Shown here one piece after another: positions 50,164-59,570 of a stretch of 64,000 bases of DNA. Where the stretch lies: the NCBI RefSeq assembly GCF_031884435.1, contig NZ_CP134779.1:2604001-2668000 (forward strand), given 5' to 3'. The number at the start of each line of letters is the position of its first letter. Position 1 is the first letter of the stretch. This DNA is from Bosea sp. 685 (GTDB lineage Bacteria > Pseudomonadota > Alphaproteobacteria > Rhizobiales > Beijerinckiaceae). The position numbers and the translations under genes were made by a program. The notes below the pieces were generated by a model that was not told the origin of the DNA, searched no databases, and was given only the letters and a program-made list of their open reading frames with translations.

Positions 50164-53100
50164 ATGAGCATCCCGCCTCCCGCCCAACTCGCCAAACTCC
50201 AGAGCGATCGCATTCTCGATGCGCTGAATCGTGGCGACAAGCCGACGCTCGCCAGCGTTCCCGATGGATTCGACGCCGTCATCCTGGCCGATCTCGTACG
50301 CGCCCGGGCGAAGAAGGCCGAAGGCGCAGCCCTGCTCGTCTTCATCGCCCGTGACGGCCAGCGCCTGCAGGTGCTTGAGAACGCCTTGCAATTCGTTGCG
50401 CCCGATCTCGAGGTGATGTCCTTCCCGGCCTGGGATTGTCAGCCCTATGATCGCGTCTCGCCGGCCCCCTCGATCGTCGCGCATCGCATGACGACGCTGT
50501 CGCGGCTCGCCAAGACGAAGTCCGGCGACAAGCCGCGCCTGCTGCTGACCACCGTCAATGCGGCGCTCCAGCGTGTGCCGGCCTTCAGCAAGGTGGCCTC
50601 CGAGAGCTTTTCGGCCGCGCCGGGCAACATGGTCGATACCGAGCAGCTCGCGCGCTGGCTCGACATGAACGGCTACTTGCGCACCTCGACCGTGCGCGAG
50701 ACCGGCGAGTTCGCCGTGCGCGGCGGCATCGTCGATCTCTTCCCGCCGGGCATGCCCGCGCCGATCCGGCTCGATTTCTTTGGCGATACGCTGGAATCGA
50801 TCCGCACCTTCGATCCCGAGACACAGCGCACCACCGGGCAATTGCGCGGGCTCGACCTCGTGCCGATGTCCGAGGCGCAGATGACCAGCGAAAGCATCAA
50901 GCGCTTTCGCCAGAGCTACATCACGACCTTCGGCACGCCTGGCCGCGACGACACGCTCTATGAGGCGGTCAGCGAGGGCCGTCGCCCGGCCGGGCTCGAG
51001 CATTGGCTGCCGCTGCTGGCGGACAAGCTCGACACGCTCTTCGCCTATCTGCCCGATGTGCCGCTGGTGCTCGACGCCCAGGCCGAGGACGCCGTCGGCG
51101 AGCGCATCAGCCTGATCAAGGACTATTACGACGCCCGCAAGGCGGCGATGGACCAGCCGAGCGCCGGCGGCGCGCCCTATAAGCCGCTGCTGCCGAACGC
51201 GCTCTATCTCTCGCCGTCGGAATGGCGCGGTATCGCCGACCAGGCGGGTGTCGCCGCGTTGACGCCGTTCCAGTTGCCCGACAGCGACGGCAAGCTGATC
51301 GTCGATCTCGGCGCGCGTCAGGGCCGCAGCTTCGCCGCCGAACGCGCCGACAATGCCGGCAGCGTGTTCGATGCAGCCGTCGCCCATGTGAAGGCGCTGC
51401 AGGCCGATGGCCGCCGCGTCATCCTAGCCGCCTGGTCGGAAGGCTCGCGCGAGCGCCTGGCGCATGTGCTGGCTGATCACGGCCTGAAGACCGTGCAGAT
51501 GACGGGTTCGCTGCGCGCCGCCTTCGATCTCAAGCCCGGCACGACGGCGCTGGCTGTCTGGGGCTTCGAGACCGGTTTCGAGGCCGGCAAGCTCGCGGTC
51601 ATCGGCGAGCAGGACATCCTGGGCGACCGCCTCGTGCGCCCGCGCAAGAAGACGCGCCGGCCGCAGGATTTCATCGCCGAACTGTCATCGCTCAGCCCCG
51701 GCGATCTCGTCGTCCATGTCGATCACGGCATCGGCCGCTTCATTGGCCTGCGCACGATCACGGCGGTGGGCGCGCCGCATGACTGCCTCGAAATCCACTA
51801 TGCGGCAGATTCGAAGCTCTTCCTGCCGGTCGAAAACATCGAATTGCTCTCGCGCTACGGCTCGGAGGACACCGATGTTCCGCTCGACCGTCTCGGCGGT
51901 GGCGGCTGGCAGGCGCGCAAGGCCAAGCTGAAGCAGCGCATCCGCGAGATGGCGGGCAAGCTGATCGCGATCGCAGCCGCCCGCGCACTCAAGGAAGCCC
52001 CGCGCCTGGTCCCACAGGAAGGGCTCTATGACGAGTTCTGCGCCCGCTTCCCGTTCGAGGAGACCGAGGACCAGCAGGCCACGATCGATGCCGTGCTCGA
52101 CGATATGGCAGCGGGGAGGCCGATGGACCGGCTGGTCTGCGGCGATGTCGGCTTCGGCAAGACAGAGGTCGCGCTGCGGGCCGCTTTTGCCTGCGCGCTG
52201 AATGGCAAGCAGGTCGCGGTCGTGGTCCCCACCACGCTGCTGGCGCGCCAGCACTACCGCAATTTCGCCGAGCGCTTCAAAGGGCTGCCGGTCCATGTCG
52301 GCCAGGCCTCGCGCTTCGTGGCCGCGGCCGATCTCAAGGCGGTGAAGGCCGGCATCAAGGACGGCACGATGGATATCGTCGTCGGCACCCATGCGCTGCT
52401 GGGAAAGGCGATCGAGTTCAAGGATCTCGGCCTTGTCATCGTCGATGAGGAGCAGCATTTCGGCGTCAACCATAAGGAGCGGCTGAAGGAGTTCCGCGCC
52501 GAGGTCCATATGCTGACCCTGACGGCGACGCCGATCCCGCGTACGCTTCAGCTCGCGATGACCGGCGTGCGCGAGCTCTCGATCATCGCGACGCCGCCGG
52601 TCGACCGGCTTGCGGTGCGCACGTTCGTGACACCTTTCGACCCGCTGATCGTGCGCGAGGCGCTGTTGCGCGAGCGCTATCGCGGCGGGCGCAGCTTCTA
52701 TGTCGTGCCGCGCATCGAGGACATTTCCGACGTCAAGGATTTCCTGGACAAGCAGGTGCCCGAGGCCAAGGTCGGCATCGCCCATGGTCAGATGGCGGCA
52801 GGCCAGCTCGAGGACGTCATGACGGCCTTCTATGAGGGCCAGTACGACGTGCTGCTCTCGACTACGATCGTCGAATCGGGCCTCGATATTCCCAATGCCA
52901 ACACGCTCATCGTCCACCGCGCCGACATGTTTGGCCTCGCCCAGCTTTATCAGCTCAGGGGGCGTGTCGGCCGCTCGAAGATCCGTGCCTATGCGCTCTT
53001 CACCATGCCGGCCAACCGCAAGCTGACCGAGCAGGCCGAGCGCCGCCTCAAGGTCCTGCAGTCGTTGGACACGCTGGGCGCAGGCTTCCAGCTCGCCAGC

Positions 53101-53712
53101 CATGATCTCGATATTCGCGGCGCCGGCAATTTGCTCGGCGACGAGCAGTCGGGCCATATCAAGGAAGTCGGCTACGAACTCTACCAGCAGATGCTGGAGG
53201 AGGCGGTCGCGGCACTGAAGTCCGGTGTCGATTTCGAGAGCGACGCACAATGGTCGCCGACGATCCAGATCGGCGCGCCGGTGATGATCCCCGAGCATTA
53301 CGTCACCGACCTGACGCTCAGGCTCACGCTCTACAAGCGGCTCTCGACGCTGGACGACGATGGCGACATCCAGTCCTTCGGCGCGGAATTGGTCGATCGC
53401 TTCGGCCCGCTGCCGGACGAGGTGCAGCAGCTTCTGGAAATCGTCGCGATCAAGGCCCTGTGCAAACGCGCCAATGTCGAGAAGGTCGAAGCCGGCCCCA
53501 AGGGCATCATCGTCGCCTTCCGCGACAATGAGTTCGCCAATCCCGAGGGCCTCGTGGGCTATGTCGCCAAGATTGGCACATTGGCGAAGGTCCGCCCCGA
53601 CATGCGCGTGGTCTTCATCGACGATTTCGAGACGGCGGAAGCGCGCCTCAAGGGTACGCGCCGCCTGCTGACGGACCTGGCCCGGATTGCCGAGCGCAAG
53701 AAGGCGGCTTGA
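50164..53712 (+). CDS. mfd: transcription-repair coupling factor Mfd
   Basis: Mfd pushes RNA polymerase stalled at lesions off the template and recruits UvrA. The 1182-residue protein has the N-terminal UvrB-like region (LEVMSFPAWDCQPYDRVSP) and the RNA-polymerase-interacting CarD-like domain (SLSPGDLVVHVDHGIGRF). Helicase motifs follow: RLVCGDVGFGKTEVALRAAF (Walker A), LVIVDEEQHFG (DEEQ), TLTATPIPRTLQLAM and QLYQLRGRVGRS. The C-terminal TRCF domain is present. ATG 50164 is chosen because the upstream 15 codons are repeat sequence. It is preceded by sdhE. Confidence 0.97.
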   Translation: MSIPPPAQLAKLQSDRILDALNRGDKPTLASVPDGFDAVILADLVRARAKKAEGAALLVFIARDGQRLQVLENALQFVAPDLEVMSFPAWDCQPYDRVSPAPSIVAHRMTTLSRLAKTKSGDKPRLLLTTVNAALQRVPAFSKVASESFSAAPGNMVDTEQLARWLDMNGYLRTSTVRETGEFAVRGGIVDLFPPGMPAPIRLDFFGDTLESIRTFDPETQRTTGQLRGLDLVPMSEAQMTSESIKRFRQSYITTFGTPGRDDTLYEAVSEGRRPAGLEHWLPLLADKLDTLFAYLPDVPLVLDAQAEDAVGERISLIKDYYDARKAAMDQPSAGGAPYKPLLPNALYLSPSEWRGIADQAGVAALTPFQLPDSDGKLIVDLGARQGRSFAAERADNAGSVFDAAVAHVKALQADGRRVILAAWSEGSRERLAHVLADHGLKTVQMTGSLRAAFDLKPGTTALAVWGFETGFEAGKLAVIGEQDILGDRLVRPRKKTRRPQDFIAELSSLSPGDLVVHVDHGIGRFIGLRTITAVGAPHDCLEIHYAADSKLFLPVENIELLSRYGSEDTDVPLDRLGGGGWQARKAKLKQRIREMAGKLIAIAAARALKEAPRLVPQEGLYDEFCARFPFEETEDQQATIDAVLDDMAAGRPMDRLVCGDVGFGKTEVALRAAFACALNGKQVAVVVPTTLLARQHYRNFAERFKGLPVHVGQASRFVAAADLKAVKAGIKDGTMDIVVGTHALLGKAIEFKDLGLVIVDEEQHFGVNHKERLKEFRAEVHMLTLTATPIPRTLQLAMTGVRELSIIATPPVDRLAVRTFVTPFDPLIVREALLRERYRGGRSFYVVPRIEDISDVKDFLDKQVPEAKVGIAHGQMAAGQLEDVMTAFYEGQYDVLLSTTIVESGLDIPNANTLIVHRADMFGLAQLYQLRGRVGRSKIRAYALFTMPANRKLTEQAERRLKVLQSLDTLGAGFQLASHDLDIRGAGNLLGDEQSGHIKEVGYELYQQMLEEAVAALKSGVDFESDAQWSPTIQIGAPVMIPEHYVTDLTLRLTLYKRLSTLDDDGDIQSFGAELVDRFGPLPDEVQQLLEIVAIKALCKRANVEKVEAGPKGIIVAFRDNEFANPEGLVGYVAKIGTLAKVRPDMRVVFIDDFETAEARLKGTRRLLTDLARIAERKKAA

Positions 53713-53727
53713 AAGGCGGCTTGACGA

Positions 53728-54747
53728 TCAGCGCCTGCTGACGTCGATCTCCGCCGCCGAGCGGACATCGATGTCGACGATGGCGAGGTCGGGCCGGTCG
53801 AGCGCCGGCAAGGCGCGCCCGTCTCCTGGACGGTGTACCAGGACGACACTCGCCAGCGAGGGATCGGCGGCCAGCCGTGAGCGTGCCAGCGCGGGCTCCA
53901 TCGCGCCCGGCAGGACGAGATGCACATTGCGTCCACCCGCGACGCAGGCCTGCAGGTCGCCGAGGCTGAACAGGCCGAGCGGCAGCAATTCGACGCCGGT
54001 CAGCAGCGCCATGCCTGGCCCGCTCGCCAAAGCGACGAGGTCGCCGCCAACGAGCGTGGTCACGATCCGCGACGAGGCCAACGGCTTCAGCAGGCGCGAT
54101 ATCTCCAACGACTTGCCGAGCACGTCGCGCTCGGAAACCATCAAGGGCCCCGCCAGGCTCAGGGCATCGACGACCTGAAGAGCCGGACGCCCGCTTTGTT
54201 CGGGCAGCGGATGCAGGCCGGCGCTCGCCATCAGCGCATCGAGAGGCGCAACGCCGTCCGGGACATCCTGCCCGAAACCGCCCACGAAGCGCGTGCCGAA
54301 GGCCCGGACAGCGAGATTGCGCAGCACGATCAGCGGCCGCAGCGGCCCGACACGGCCGACGCCGAGCGCCATCACTGCGTTGGACGCCTCGATCAGCCCC
54401 AGCAATTCAAGCTCGTTGCCGTGCAATGGCAGCATCAGCGGCGACAGGCCCGCGCGCAGGCTGGCGAGAATGGCGACGATCGCCTCGGGACCGAGCGGCG
54501 CCAGGATCGCGACGGTCGCGCCCGGCTGCGCATGATTGACGGCGAGCAATCGTGCGAGTTGGTCGACGCGCTCCTCGAGCTGCAAGAAGCTCAGCGAGGT
54601 CGGGATCGTGTCGCTCCAGCCCCGGCGTCCCGGCGGGTCGCGCAGCGCCGCCTCATATCCCCGGCTGCGGGTCAGGGCTTTCAGCAGCGTGTCGAGGTCG
54701 AGCCCGTCGAGCAGGGCGGAAGCGGCATCGTCCTGTTCTGCCCGCAT
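53728..54747 (-). CDS. degenerate acyl-CoA-synthetase-like (ANL N-domain) protein
   Basis: The 339-residue product resembles the N-terminal part of AMP-forming acyl-CoA synthetases. Residues ~45-95 (SLSFLQLEERVDQLARLL, GATVAILAPLGPEAIVAILASLRAGLSPL in parts) match the usual start of that fold. Neither the P-loop-like ST-S-GTTG-PKG motif nor the C-terminal hinge domain is recognisable, so catalysis is doubtful. It could be a scaffold, a lipid-binding relic or a decaying gene. Its start lies 10 bp after the stop of the upstream peptide-binding gene, whose stop forms part of the Shine-Dalgarno (TGAAGG). Confidence 0.6.
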   Translation of the reverse strand: MRAEQDDAASALLDGLDLDTLLKALTRSRGYEAALRDPPGRRGWSDTIPTSLSFLQLEERVDQLARLLAVNHAQPGATVAILAPLGPEAIVAILASLRAGLSPLMLPLHGNELELLGLIEASNAVMALGVGRVGPLRPLIVLRNLAVRAFGTRFVGGFGQDVPDGVAPLDALMASAGLHPLPEQSGRPALQVVDALSLAGPLMVSERDVLGKSLEISRLLKPLASSRIVTTLVGGDLVALASGPGMALLTGVELLPLGLFSLGDLQACVAGGRNVHLVLPGAMEPALARSRLAADPSLASVVLVHRPGDGRALPALDRPDLAIVDIDVRSAAEIDVSRR

Positions 54748-54757
54748 CGGTTGGCCT

Positions 54758-56611
54758 TCAGTTGGCTGGCGCCGACGACGCCGGGCGGCGCGCCAGAGCT
54801 TCGGTGGCGAGGAAATAGGCCGGCTTGCGTGTTGGCAGGGTGACATCGCGTGAATGCGCCAGCCATGTCTCGGGCAGGTAATACAGCGGCACGACGTAGA
54901 AGCCCGAGAGCAGCGCCCGATCGAGCACGCGCACGGCGGCGACGAAATCCTCGCGTTCGCGCGCCGCCAGAATCGCCTGCAGGGCGACATCGACGGCCGG
55001 CGATTTCACGCCGGCATAATTCAGCGCGCCCTTGCGGTCGGCATTGACTGAGCCCCAGCGGCCAACCTGTTCGTTGCCGGGCGAGGCGGAGGCCGGCCAT
55101 GTCCACTGGATCATGTCGAAATCGAAGGCCGACAGCCTGCGCCAGTACTGCACATCGTCGATCAGCCTGACGCTGACCCCGACGCCTAGACGCCCGAGCG
55201 AAGCGGCATAGTTCAGCGCGAGCCGCTCCTGCGGCCGGTTGGTGACGGTGATCTCGAAGGCGAGGGGCTCCGCCGTCCTGGTATTGCGCAGAACCCCATC
55301 ATGAAGCTCGTATCCCGCGGTCTGCAGCAGATCGAGCGCCTTGCGGGCCTGTTCGCGGTCGCGACCTGAGCCGTCGGTTGCAGCCGGCACCCAGCTCCCG
55401 GCGAGAATATCGTCGCGCACGCTGCCCGGAAATGCGGCCAGCAAGGCTTTCTCCCGCGCATCGGCGGGGACACCGAGCGCCGACAACTCCGAATCGGAGA
55501 AGAAGCTGCCGGCACGGCGATAGACGCCGTGGAACAGGTTGCGGTTGACCCATTCGAAATCGAACATGATGCCGAGCGCTTCGCGGACGCGGACATCGGC
55601 GAAGGCTGGCCGGCGTGTGTTGAAGACGAGTCCGGTCATGCCCTTGGGGGCCTGGAAGCGCAGCGCCTCTCGCACGATGCGGCCATCGCGCACGGCAGGC
55701 ACGTCATAGCCAGTCATCCAGCGTGTCGGATCGGGTTCGAGCCGGATGTCGTAGAGGCCTGCCTTGAAGGCCTCGAACAAGGCGTTGGCGTCACGATAGA
55801 AATCGTAACGGATCTCGTCGGCATTGAAGAAGCCGCGCGTCAGCGGGTGGTCCTCGGCCCAGAAATCCTTGCGGCGCTTCAGCGTCAGCGCCTCGCCGGG
55901 CCTGACCTCGCTGACGAGATAGGGACCTGAGCCGAGCGCCGGTTTGAAGCTGGTTTCGCCGAAAGTGTCCGCGTTGGTGGCGTGCCTGGCGAAGATCGGC
56001 ATCGCGCCGATCACCAATGGCAATTCGCGGTTCGAGCCGTCGCCGAGCTCGAACACGACATAGCGCGGCGAGGGCGCTTCCGCCTTCGTCACGCGGCCGA
56101 GGCTGGAGCGGTGGAACGGCTTGCCCTTGATCTTCAGCATCTCGAAGGTGAACAGCACATCGTCGGCAGTGACCGGCGTCCCGTCGGAGAAGCGCGCTCT
56201 TTCGTCGATCTGGAAGGCGAGCCGGGTCCGCGCCTCGTTGAGCTCGACGCGGGATGCGAGCAGGCCATAAGCGGTGAAGGGCTCGTCGGCTGAGCGGTAG
56301 AGCAGGCTCTGCTGGACGTAGCGCGGCACGGCGTCGGGCGCGACGCCGAGCACGACCAGCGGATTCAGGCTGTCGAACGTGCCCTGCAAACCAAAGACGA
56401 TGCGTCCGCCCTTGGGGGCGTCAGGGTCGGCATAGGGCAGATGACTGAAGTCCGGCGGCAGGGCCGGCTCGCCATGCATCGCGATGGCGTGGGCGGAGGA
56501 GGGTGATTCGGCACGCGAATCCACGCCCATTGCCAGAATGAGCGTCAATGCAGAGAAGATTGCTTTGGCCGCAGTGCGCAATGCTGAGTGGCCCATGCGA
56601 GGCGAAGACAT
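54758..56611 (-). CDS. ABC transporter periplasmic peptide-binding protein (YejA/DppA family)
   Basis: The 617-residue SBP_bac_5 protein has a signal peptide (AIFSALTLILAMGVDSRAES). It contains AMHGEPALPPDFSHLPYADPDAPKGG, a sequence characteristic of the YejA subgroup, then GTFDSLNPLVV, LEPDPTRWMTGYD and FNTRRPAFADVRVREALG. YejA-type proteins deliver oligopeptides or microcin-C-like molecules to YejBEF. No permease or ATPase genes are adjacent, so partners are elsewhere. ATG 56611 is chosen; ATG 56596 is an alternative. It heads a two-gene unit with the ANL-like gene. Confidence 0.92.
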   Translation of the reverse strand: MSSPRMGHSALRTAAKAIFSALTLILAMGVDSRAESPSSAHAIAMHGEPALPPDFSHLPYADPDAPKGGRIVFGLQGTFDSLNPLVVLGVAPDAVPRYVQQSLLYRSADEPFTAYGLLASRVELNEARTRLAFQIDERARFSDGTPVTADDVLFTFEMLKIKGKPFHRSSLGRVTKAEAPSPRYVVFELGDGSNRELPLVIGAMPIFARHATNADTFGETSFKPALGSGPYLVSEVRPGEALTLKRRKDFWAEDHPLTRGFFNADEIRYDFYRDANALFEAFKAGLYDIRLEPDPTRWMTGYDVPAVRDGRIVREALRFQAPKGMTGLVFNTRRPAFADVRVREALGIMFDFEWVNRNLFHGVYRRAGSFFSDSELSALGVPADAREKALLAAFPGSVRDDILAGSWVPAATDGSGRDREQARKALDLLQTAGYELHDGVLRNTRTAEPLAFEITVTNRPQERLALNYAASLGRLGVGVSVRLIDDVQYWRRLSAFDFDMIQWTWPASASPGNEQVGRWGSVNADRKGALNYAGVKSPAVDVALQAILAAREREDFVAAVRVLDRALLSGFYVVPLYYLPETWLAHSRDVTLPTRKPAYFLATEALARRPASSAPAN

Positions 56612-56851
56612 CGTCAAACCTGATTCCCGTGCATGAGGATAACACGGCAACTTCGCAGTCACGCAGCTATTCGGGCTGGAATCCTGTAACGGAACTCGCT
56701 AAAGGCGACGCTAGGTGTCATGCAAACGCCTCAATCACCCCTGATGTGCTCGGCTTGCGGTGGCTGGCGCTGATATGCGATTGGGCTGTCGATGGTGGCG
56801 CGCGCGGCTTGCGAAGTCGTGGTCCCGAATTCGCAGATTAAGGAATGACAG

Positions 56852-57661
56852 ATGTCAGCTTCGTTTAGCTTGTCCTCGCGCGTTCTGGGCGTCGCCCTCA
56901 GCGCAGCGCTGGGCCTTAGCCCCGTAGCCGCCTTTGCCCAGGCACCGCGCCCCGCGCAGCGCCCGGCGCAGCCAGCCCAGCCGGCTCAGCAGCCCGCCGC
57001 TCCCCAGGGCGGACAGGCCGCGGCCGGCCCGACCGTCGTTCAGGTCAAGCCCGAGCCCTCGCAGACCAATTGGACCAAGGTCTGCGGCAAGGACCAGGCT
57101 GCCAACAAGGAAATCTGCTACACCACGCGCGATTTCGTCTCCGACCAGGGCCAGCCGGTGCTCGCGGTCGCCGTCTATGACGTCAAGGGCGATCCCAACA
57201 AGATCGTGCGCTTCCTGATGCCGCTCGGCCTGCTGCTGCAGCCCGGCATCCGCTTCGGCGTCGATACCGCGCAGCCCACCCCGGGCCGCTATGCGATCTG
57301 CTTCCCGAACGGCTGCTTCGCCGAGGCGCAGGTCAAGGACGACTTCATCAACGCGATGAAGAAGGGCACCAATCTCAGCATCAGCGTCCAGAACCAGGGT
57401 GCGCGCGAGGTCTCCTTCTCCATTCCGCTCTCCGATTTCGCCAAGGGTTTCGACGGTGCGCCGATCGATCCCAAGGTGCTCGAGGACCAGCAGAAGGCCC
57501 TGCAGGACGAGTTGGCCAAGCGTCAGGAAGAATTGCGCCAGCGTCTTGGCGGCAGCGGCGCCAACGCCACTCCGGGCGTCCCGGGAGCTGCGCCTGCCGT
57601 GCCGGGTGGGCTTTCGGCCCCGGGCGCCGCGCCGGCTCCGGGAGCTGCTCCCAAGCCCTGA
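56852..57661 (+). CDS. invasion-associated locus B (IalB) family exported protein
   Basis: The 269-residue precursor has a signal peptide ending AAFAQA near residue 30. A proline/alanine/glutamine-rich stretch (PAQRPAQPAQPAQQPAAP) follows, then the IalB domain from WTKVCGKD to SIPLSDFAKGFDG. It has four cysteines (VCGKD, EICYTT, AICFPNGCF) that probably form two disulfides. A glutamine/glutamate-rich helix (QQKALQDELAKRQEELRQ) and a second Pro/Ala-rich tail end it. IalB proteins are periplasmic or envelope-associated; the invasion name comes from Bartonella and does not imply virulence. AAGGA precedes ATG 56852. A strong terminator follows. Confidence 0.9.
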   Translation: MSASFSLSSRVLGVALSAALGLSPVAAFAQAPRPAQRPAQPAQPAQQPAAPQGGQAAAGPTVVQVKPEPSQTNWTKVCGKDQAANKEICYTTRDFVSDQGQPVLAVAVYDVKGDPNKIVRFLMPLGLLLQPGIRFGVDTAQPTPGRYAICFPNGCFAEAQVKDDFINAMKKGTNLSISVQNQGAREVSFSIPLSDFAKGFDGAPIDPKVLEDQQKALQDELAKRQEELRQRLGGSGANATPGVPGAAPAVPGGLSAPGAAPAPGAAPKP

Positions 57662-57701
57662 TAGTCCCGAGCCCTGTTGGGCGGAAGACGACGTCACAAG
57701 G

Positions 57702-57734
57702 AAAAGGCCGGTCCCAGGAGGGACCGGCCTTTTT
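57702..57734 (+). terminator. bidirectional intrinsic terminator
   Basis: A 14-bp stem, 57702-57715 with 57720-57733, loop AGGA, flanked by A and T runs. It lies 40 bp after the IalB-family gene and 44 bp from the hspQ stop on the other strand, so it can end both convergent transcripts. Confidence 0.88.
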
Positions 57735-57777
57735 CATGACCACATCGATGCGGGCTTCTATGCGTCGCGGGTTGGGT

Positions 57778-58107
57778 TCAGTTCAATCCGGCGCGATCGA
57801 TCTGGTATTGCCCCTTGCGATCGCGGCGGAAAAATTCCTTGGCTTGCGGGTGGCGGATCGGACGCCCCGACTCGTCGATCACGAGGTTCTGCTCCGAGAC
57901 ATAGGCGACGTATTCCGTCTCCTCGTTCTCGGCGAAGAGGTGGTAGAAGGGCTGGTCCTTCGACGGGCGCAGATTCTCCGGGATCGCCAGCCACCATTCG
58001 TCGGAGTTGGCGAAAACGGGGTCGACGTCGAAGATCACGCCACGGAACGGATAGACGCGGTGCTTGACCACTTGTCCGATCCTGAATTTCGCCGAACGTG
58101 CTTGCAT
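57778..58107 (-). CDS. hspQ: HspQ/YccV-like protein
   Basis: This 109-residue protein is one YccV-like domain: KFRIGQVVKHRVYPFRGVIFDVDP, then WWLAIPENLRPSKDQPFYHLFAE and EYVAYVSEQNLV. In E. coli HspQ is a heat-shock protein that binds hemimethylated DNA in vitro and acts as a specificity factor of Lon. Whether the alphaproteobacterial protein has the same role is unknown. It is a single gene, convergent with the IalB-family gene. Confidence 0.92.
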   Translation of the reverse strand: MQARSAKFRIGQVVKHRVYPFRGVIFDVDPVFANSDEWWLAIPENLRPSKDQPFYHLFAENEETEYVAYVSEQNLVIDESGRPIRHPQAKEFFRRDRKGQYQIDRAGLN

Positions 58108-58234
58108 CGTAGGCTTTGGTCCATGCTGGGGCGGGTAGGCGGAAGAGGCGCCCGGCCAAAATATTGTCAGGCGCTTGCTTGAGGATTGCGTCGCAAATAC
58201 GTCAAAATCAACAAGTTCCCACTGAATTCAGTAA

Positions 58235-59284
58235 TTATAAGCCATAACGTTCCGCAAGTGCCGGGTCGCGTCCAGCGACTTGTTTCGCCAGATCGACGAT
58301 GACCTTGGCCTGTTTCCAGGTCGCGTCGTCCTGCATCTTGCCGTCGATCATCACAGCGCCGGAGCCATTCGGCATCGCCTCCAGGATGCGCTTGGCAAAG
58401 GCGACCTCGGCGGGATCGGGGCTGAAGACGCGTTTGGCGATTTCGATCTGCGAGGGATGCAATGTCCAGGCGCCCGAGCAGCCGAGCAGGAAAGCGTTGC
58501 GAAACTGAGCCTCGCAGGCGGCCGTATCGGCGAAGTCGCCGAAGGGACCGTAGAATGGCTTGATGCCGGCCGCCGCGCAGGCATCGACCATCTTGGCGAG
58601 CGTGTAATGCCAGAGATCCTGCTGGGCGACGGCGCGCGCGGCGCCATCCGTCGTGGGATCCGCGATGACCTTGTATTCCGGATGGCCTCCGCCGACGCGC
58701 GTCGTCTTCATCGCGCGCGAAGCCGCGAGATCGGCCGGCCCCAGGCTCATCCCATGCATGCGCGGGGAGGCGGTTGCGATCGTATCGACATTCTTCACAC
58801 CCTCGGCGGTCTCGAGGATGGCGTGGATCATGATCGGCTTGGGCAGGTTGTGCCGGGCCTCGAATTGGGCCAGCAGCTGGTCGACATAATGGATGTCCCA
58901 TGGCCCCTCGACCTTGGGCACCATCACGACATCGAGCTTGCCGCCGATCTCCGCCATGATCGCGGTGATATCGTCGAGGAACCAGGGCGAGTTCAGCGCG
59001 TTCACCCGCGTCCACAGCCCGGTCTTGCCGAAATCGACGGCTTTGCCCATCGCGATGAAGCCGTTGCGCGCCGCCTGCTTCGCCTCGACGGGAATGGCGT
59101 CCTCCAGGTTGCCGAGCACGATATCGACCTGGCCCGCGAGCTCACCGACCTTGGCACGCACCTTCTCGAGATGCGGCGGCACGAAATGGATCATCCGTTC
59201 CAATTTCAGCGGGAGCTCGCGGAACGGCTCCGGCGCGCCGATGGCGAGCGGACGGAAGAACTGGCGCGGCGTCTTGACGGTCAT
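58235..59284 (-). CDS. HpcH/HpaI-family CoA-ester lyase (malyl-CoA lyase-like)
   Basis: The 349-residue TIM-barrel protein resembles L-malyl-CoA/beta-methylmalyl-CoA lyases, which split malyl-CoA to acetyl-CoA and glyoxylate. Visible: [19 protein letters not shown] (acidic metal ligands), [45 protein letters not shown] and [13 protein letters not shown], the last typical of CitE-like lyases. In serine-cycle methylotrophs this is Mcl, but no serine-cycle genes adjoin, so the substrate is only inferred. It is divergent from an AEC carrier and a CoA-transferase gene across a region holding a pair of dyad sites. Confidence 0.88.
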   Translation of the reverse strand: MTVKTPRQFFRPLAIGAPEPFRELPLKLERMIHFVPPHLEKVRAKVGELAGQVDIVLGNLEDAIPVEAKQAARNGFIAMGKAVDFGKTGLWTRVNALNSPWFLDDITAIMAEIGGKLDVVMVPKVEGPWDIHYVDQLLAQFEARHNLPKPIMIHAILETAEGVKNVDTIATASPRMHGMSLGPADLAASRAMKTTRVGGGHPEYKVIADPTTDGAARAVAQQDLWHYTLAKMVDACAAAGIKPFYGPFGDFADTAACEAQFRNAFLLGCSGAWTLHPSQIEIAKRVFSPDPAEVAFAKRILEAMPNGSGAVMIDGKMQDDATWKQAKVIVDLAKQVAGRDPALAERYGL

Positions 59285-59377
59285 GGCGAGGCTCCATGGT
59301 GCAATGCAGCGACTGTGCCGAAGGTCGCCAATCCCGTCCATCGTCCATTATGTGTGCAGGGTAAGGTGGAGATTTAT

Positions 59378-59427
59378 TTCCTGGGAATTATTACCTAATA
59401 CGTTTAGTGGGTCTAAATTCCCAGGAA
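59378..59427. promoter_or_regulatory. paired dyads between divergent genes, candidate operator
   Basis: TTCCTGGGAA (59378-59387) and its reverse complement TTCCCAGGAA (59418-59427) are each a TTCC-N2-GGAA dyad, centred 40 bp apart. They sit in an unusually AT-rich stretch within the 286-bp gap between the malyl-CoA-lyase-like gene (-) and the AEC carrier (+). The surrounding bases are also partly mirrored (GGAATTATTACC and GGAATAATACCC). Two identical sites four helical turns apart between divergent promoters look like a regulator-binding pair; the regulator is unknown. Confidence 0.5.
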
Positions 59428-59570
59428 TAATACCCTTGCCCGGCGGTGGCTGACTGGCGGCACGGCGCAAACGCGCTTGCTCCCATGCATGAAGCGACTA
59501 AACGGCAGGCAACGCCGTCATTTCGGCCAAGCGCGGGCCGCTGTGCCCGTCTCAGGTAGCTCTCATCCGC

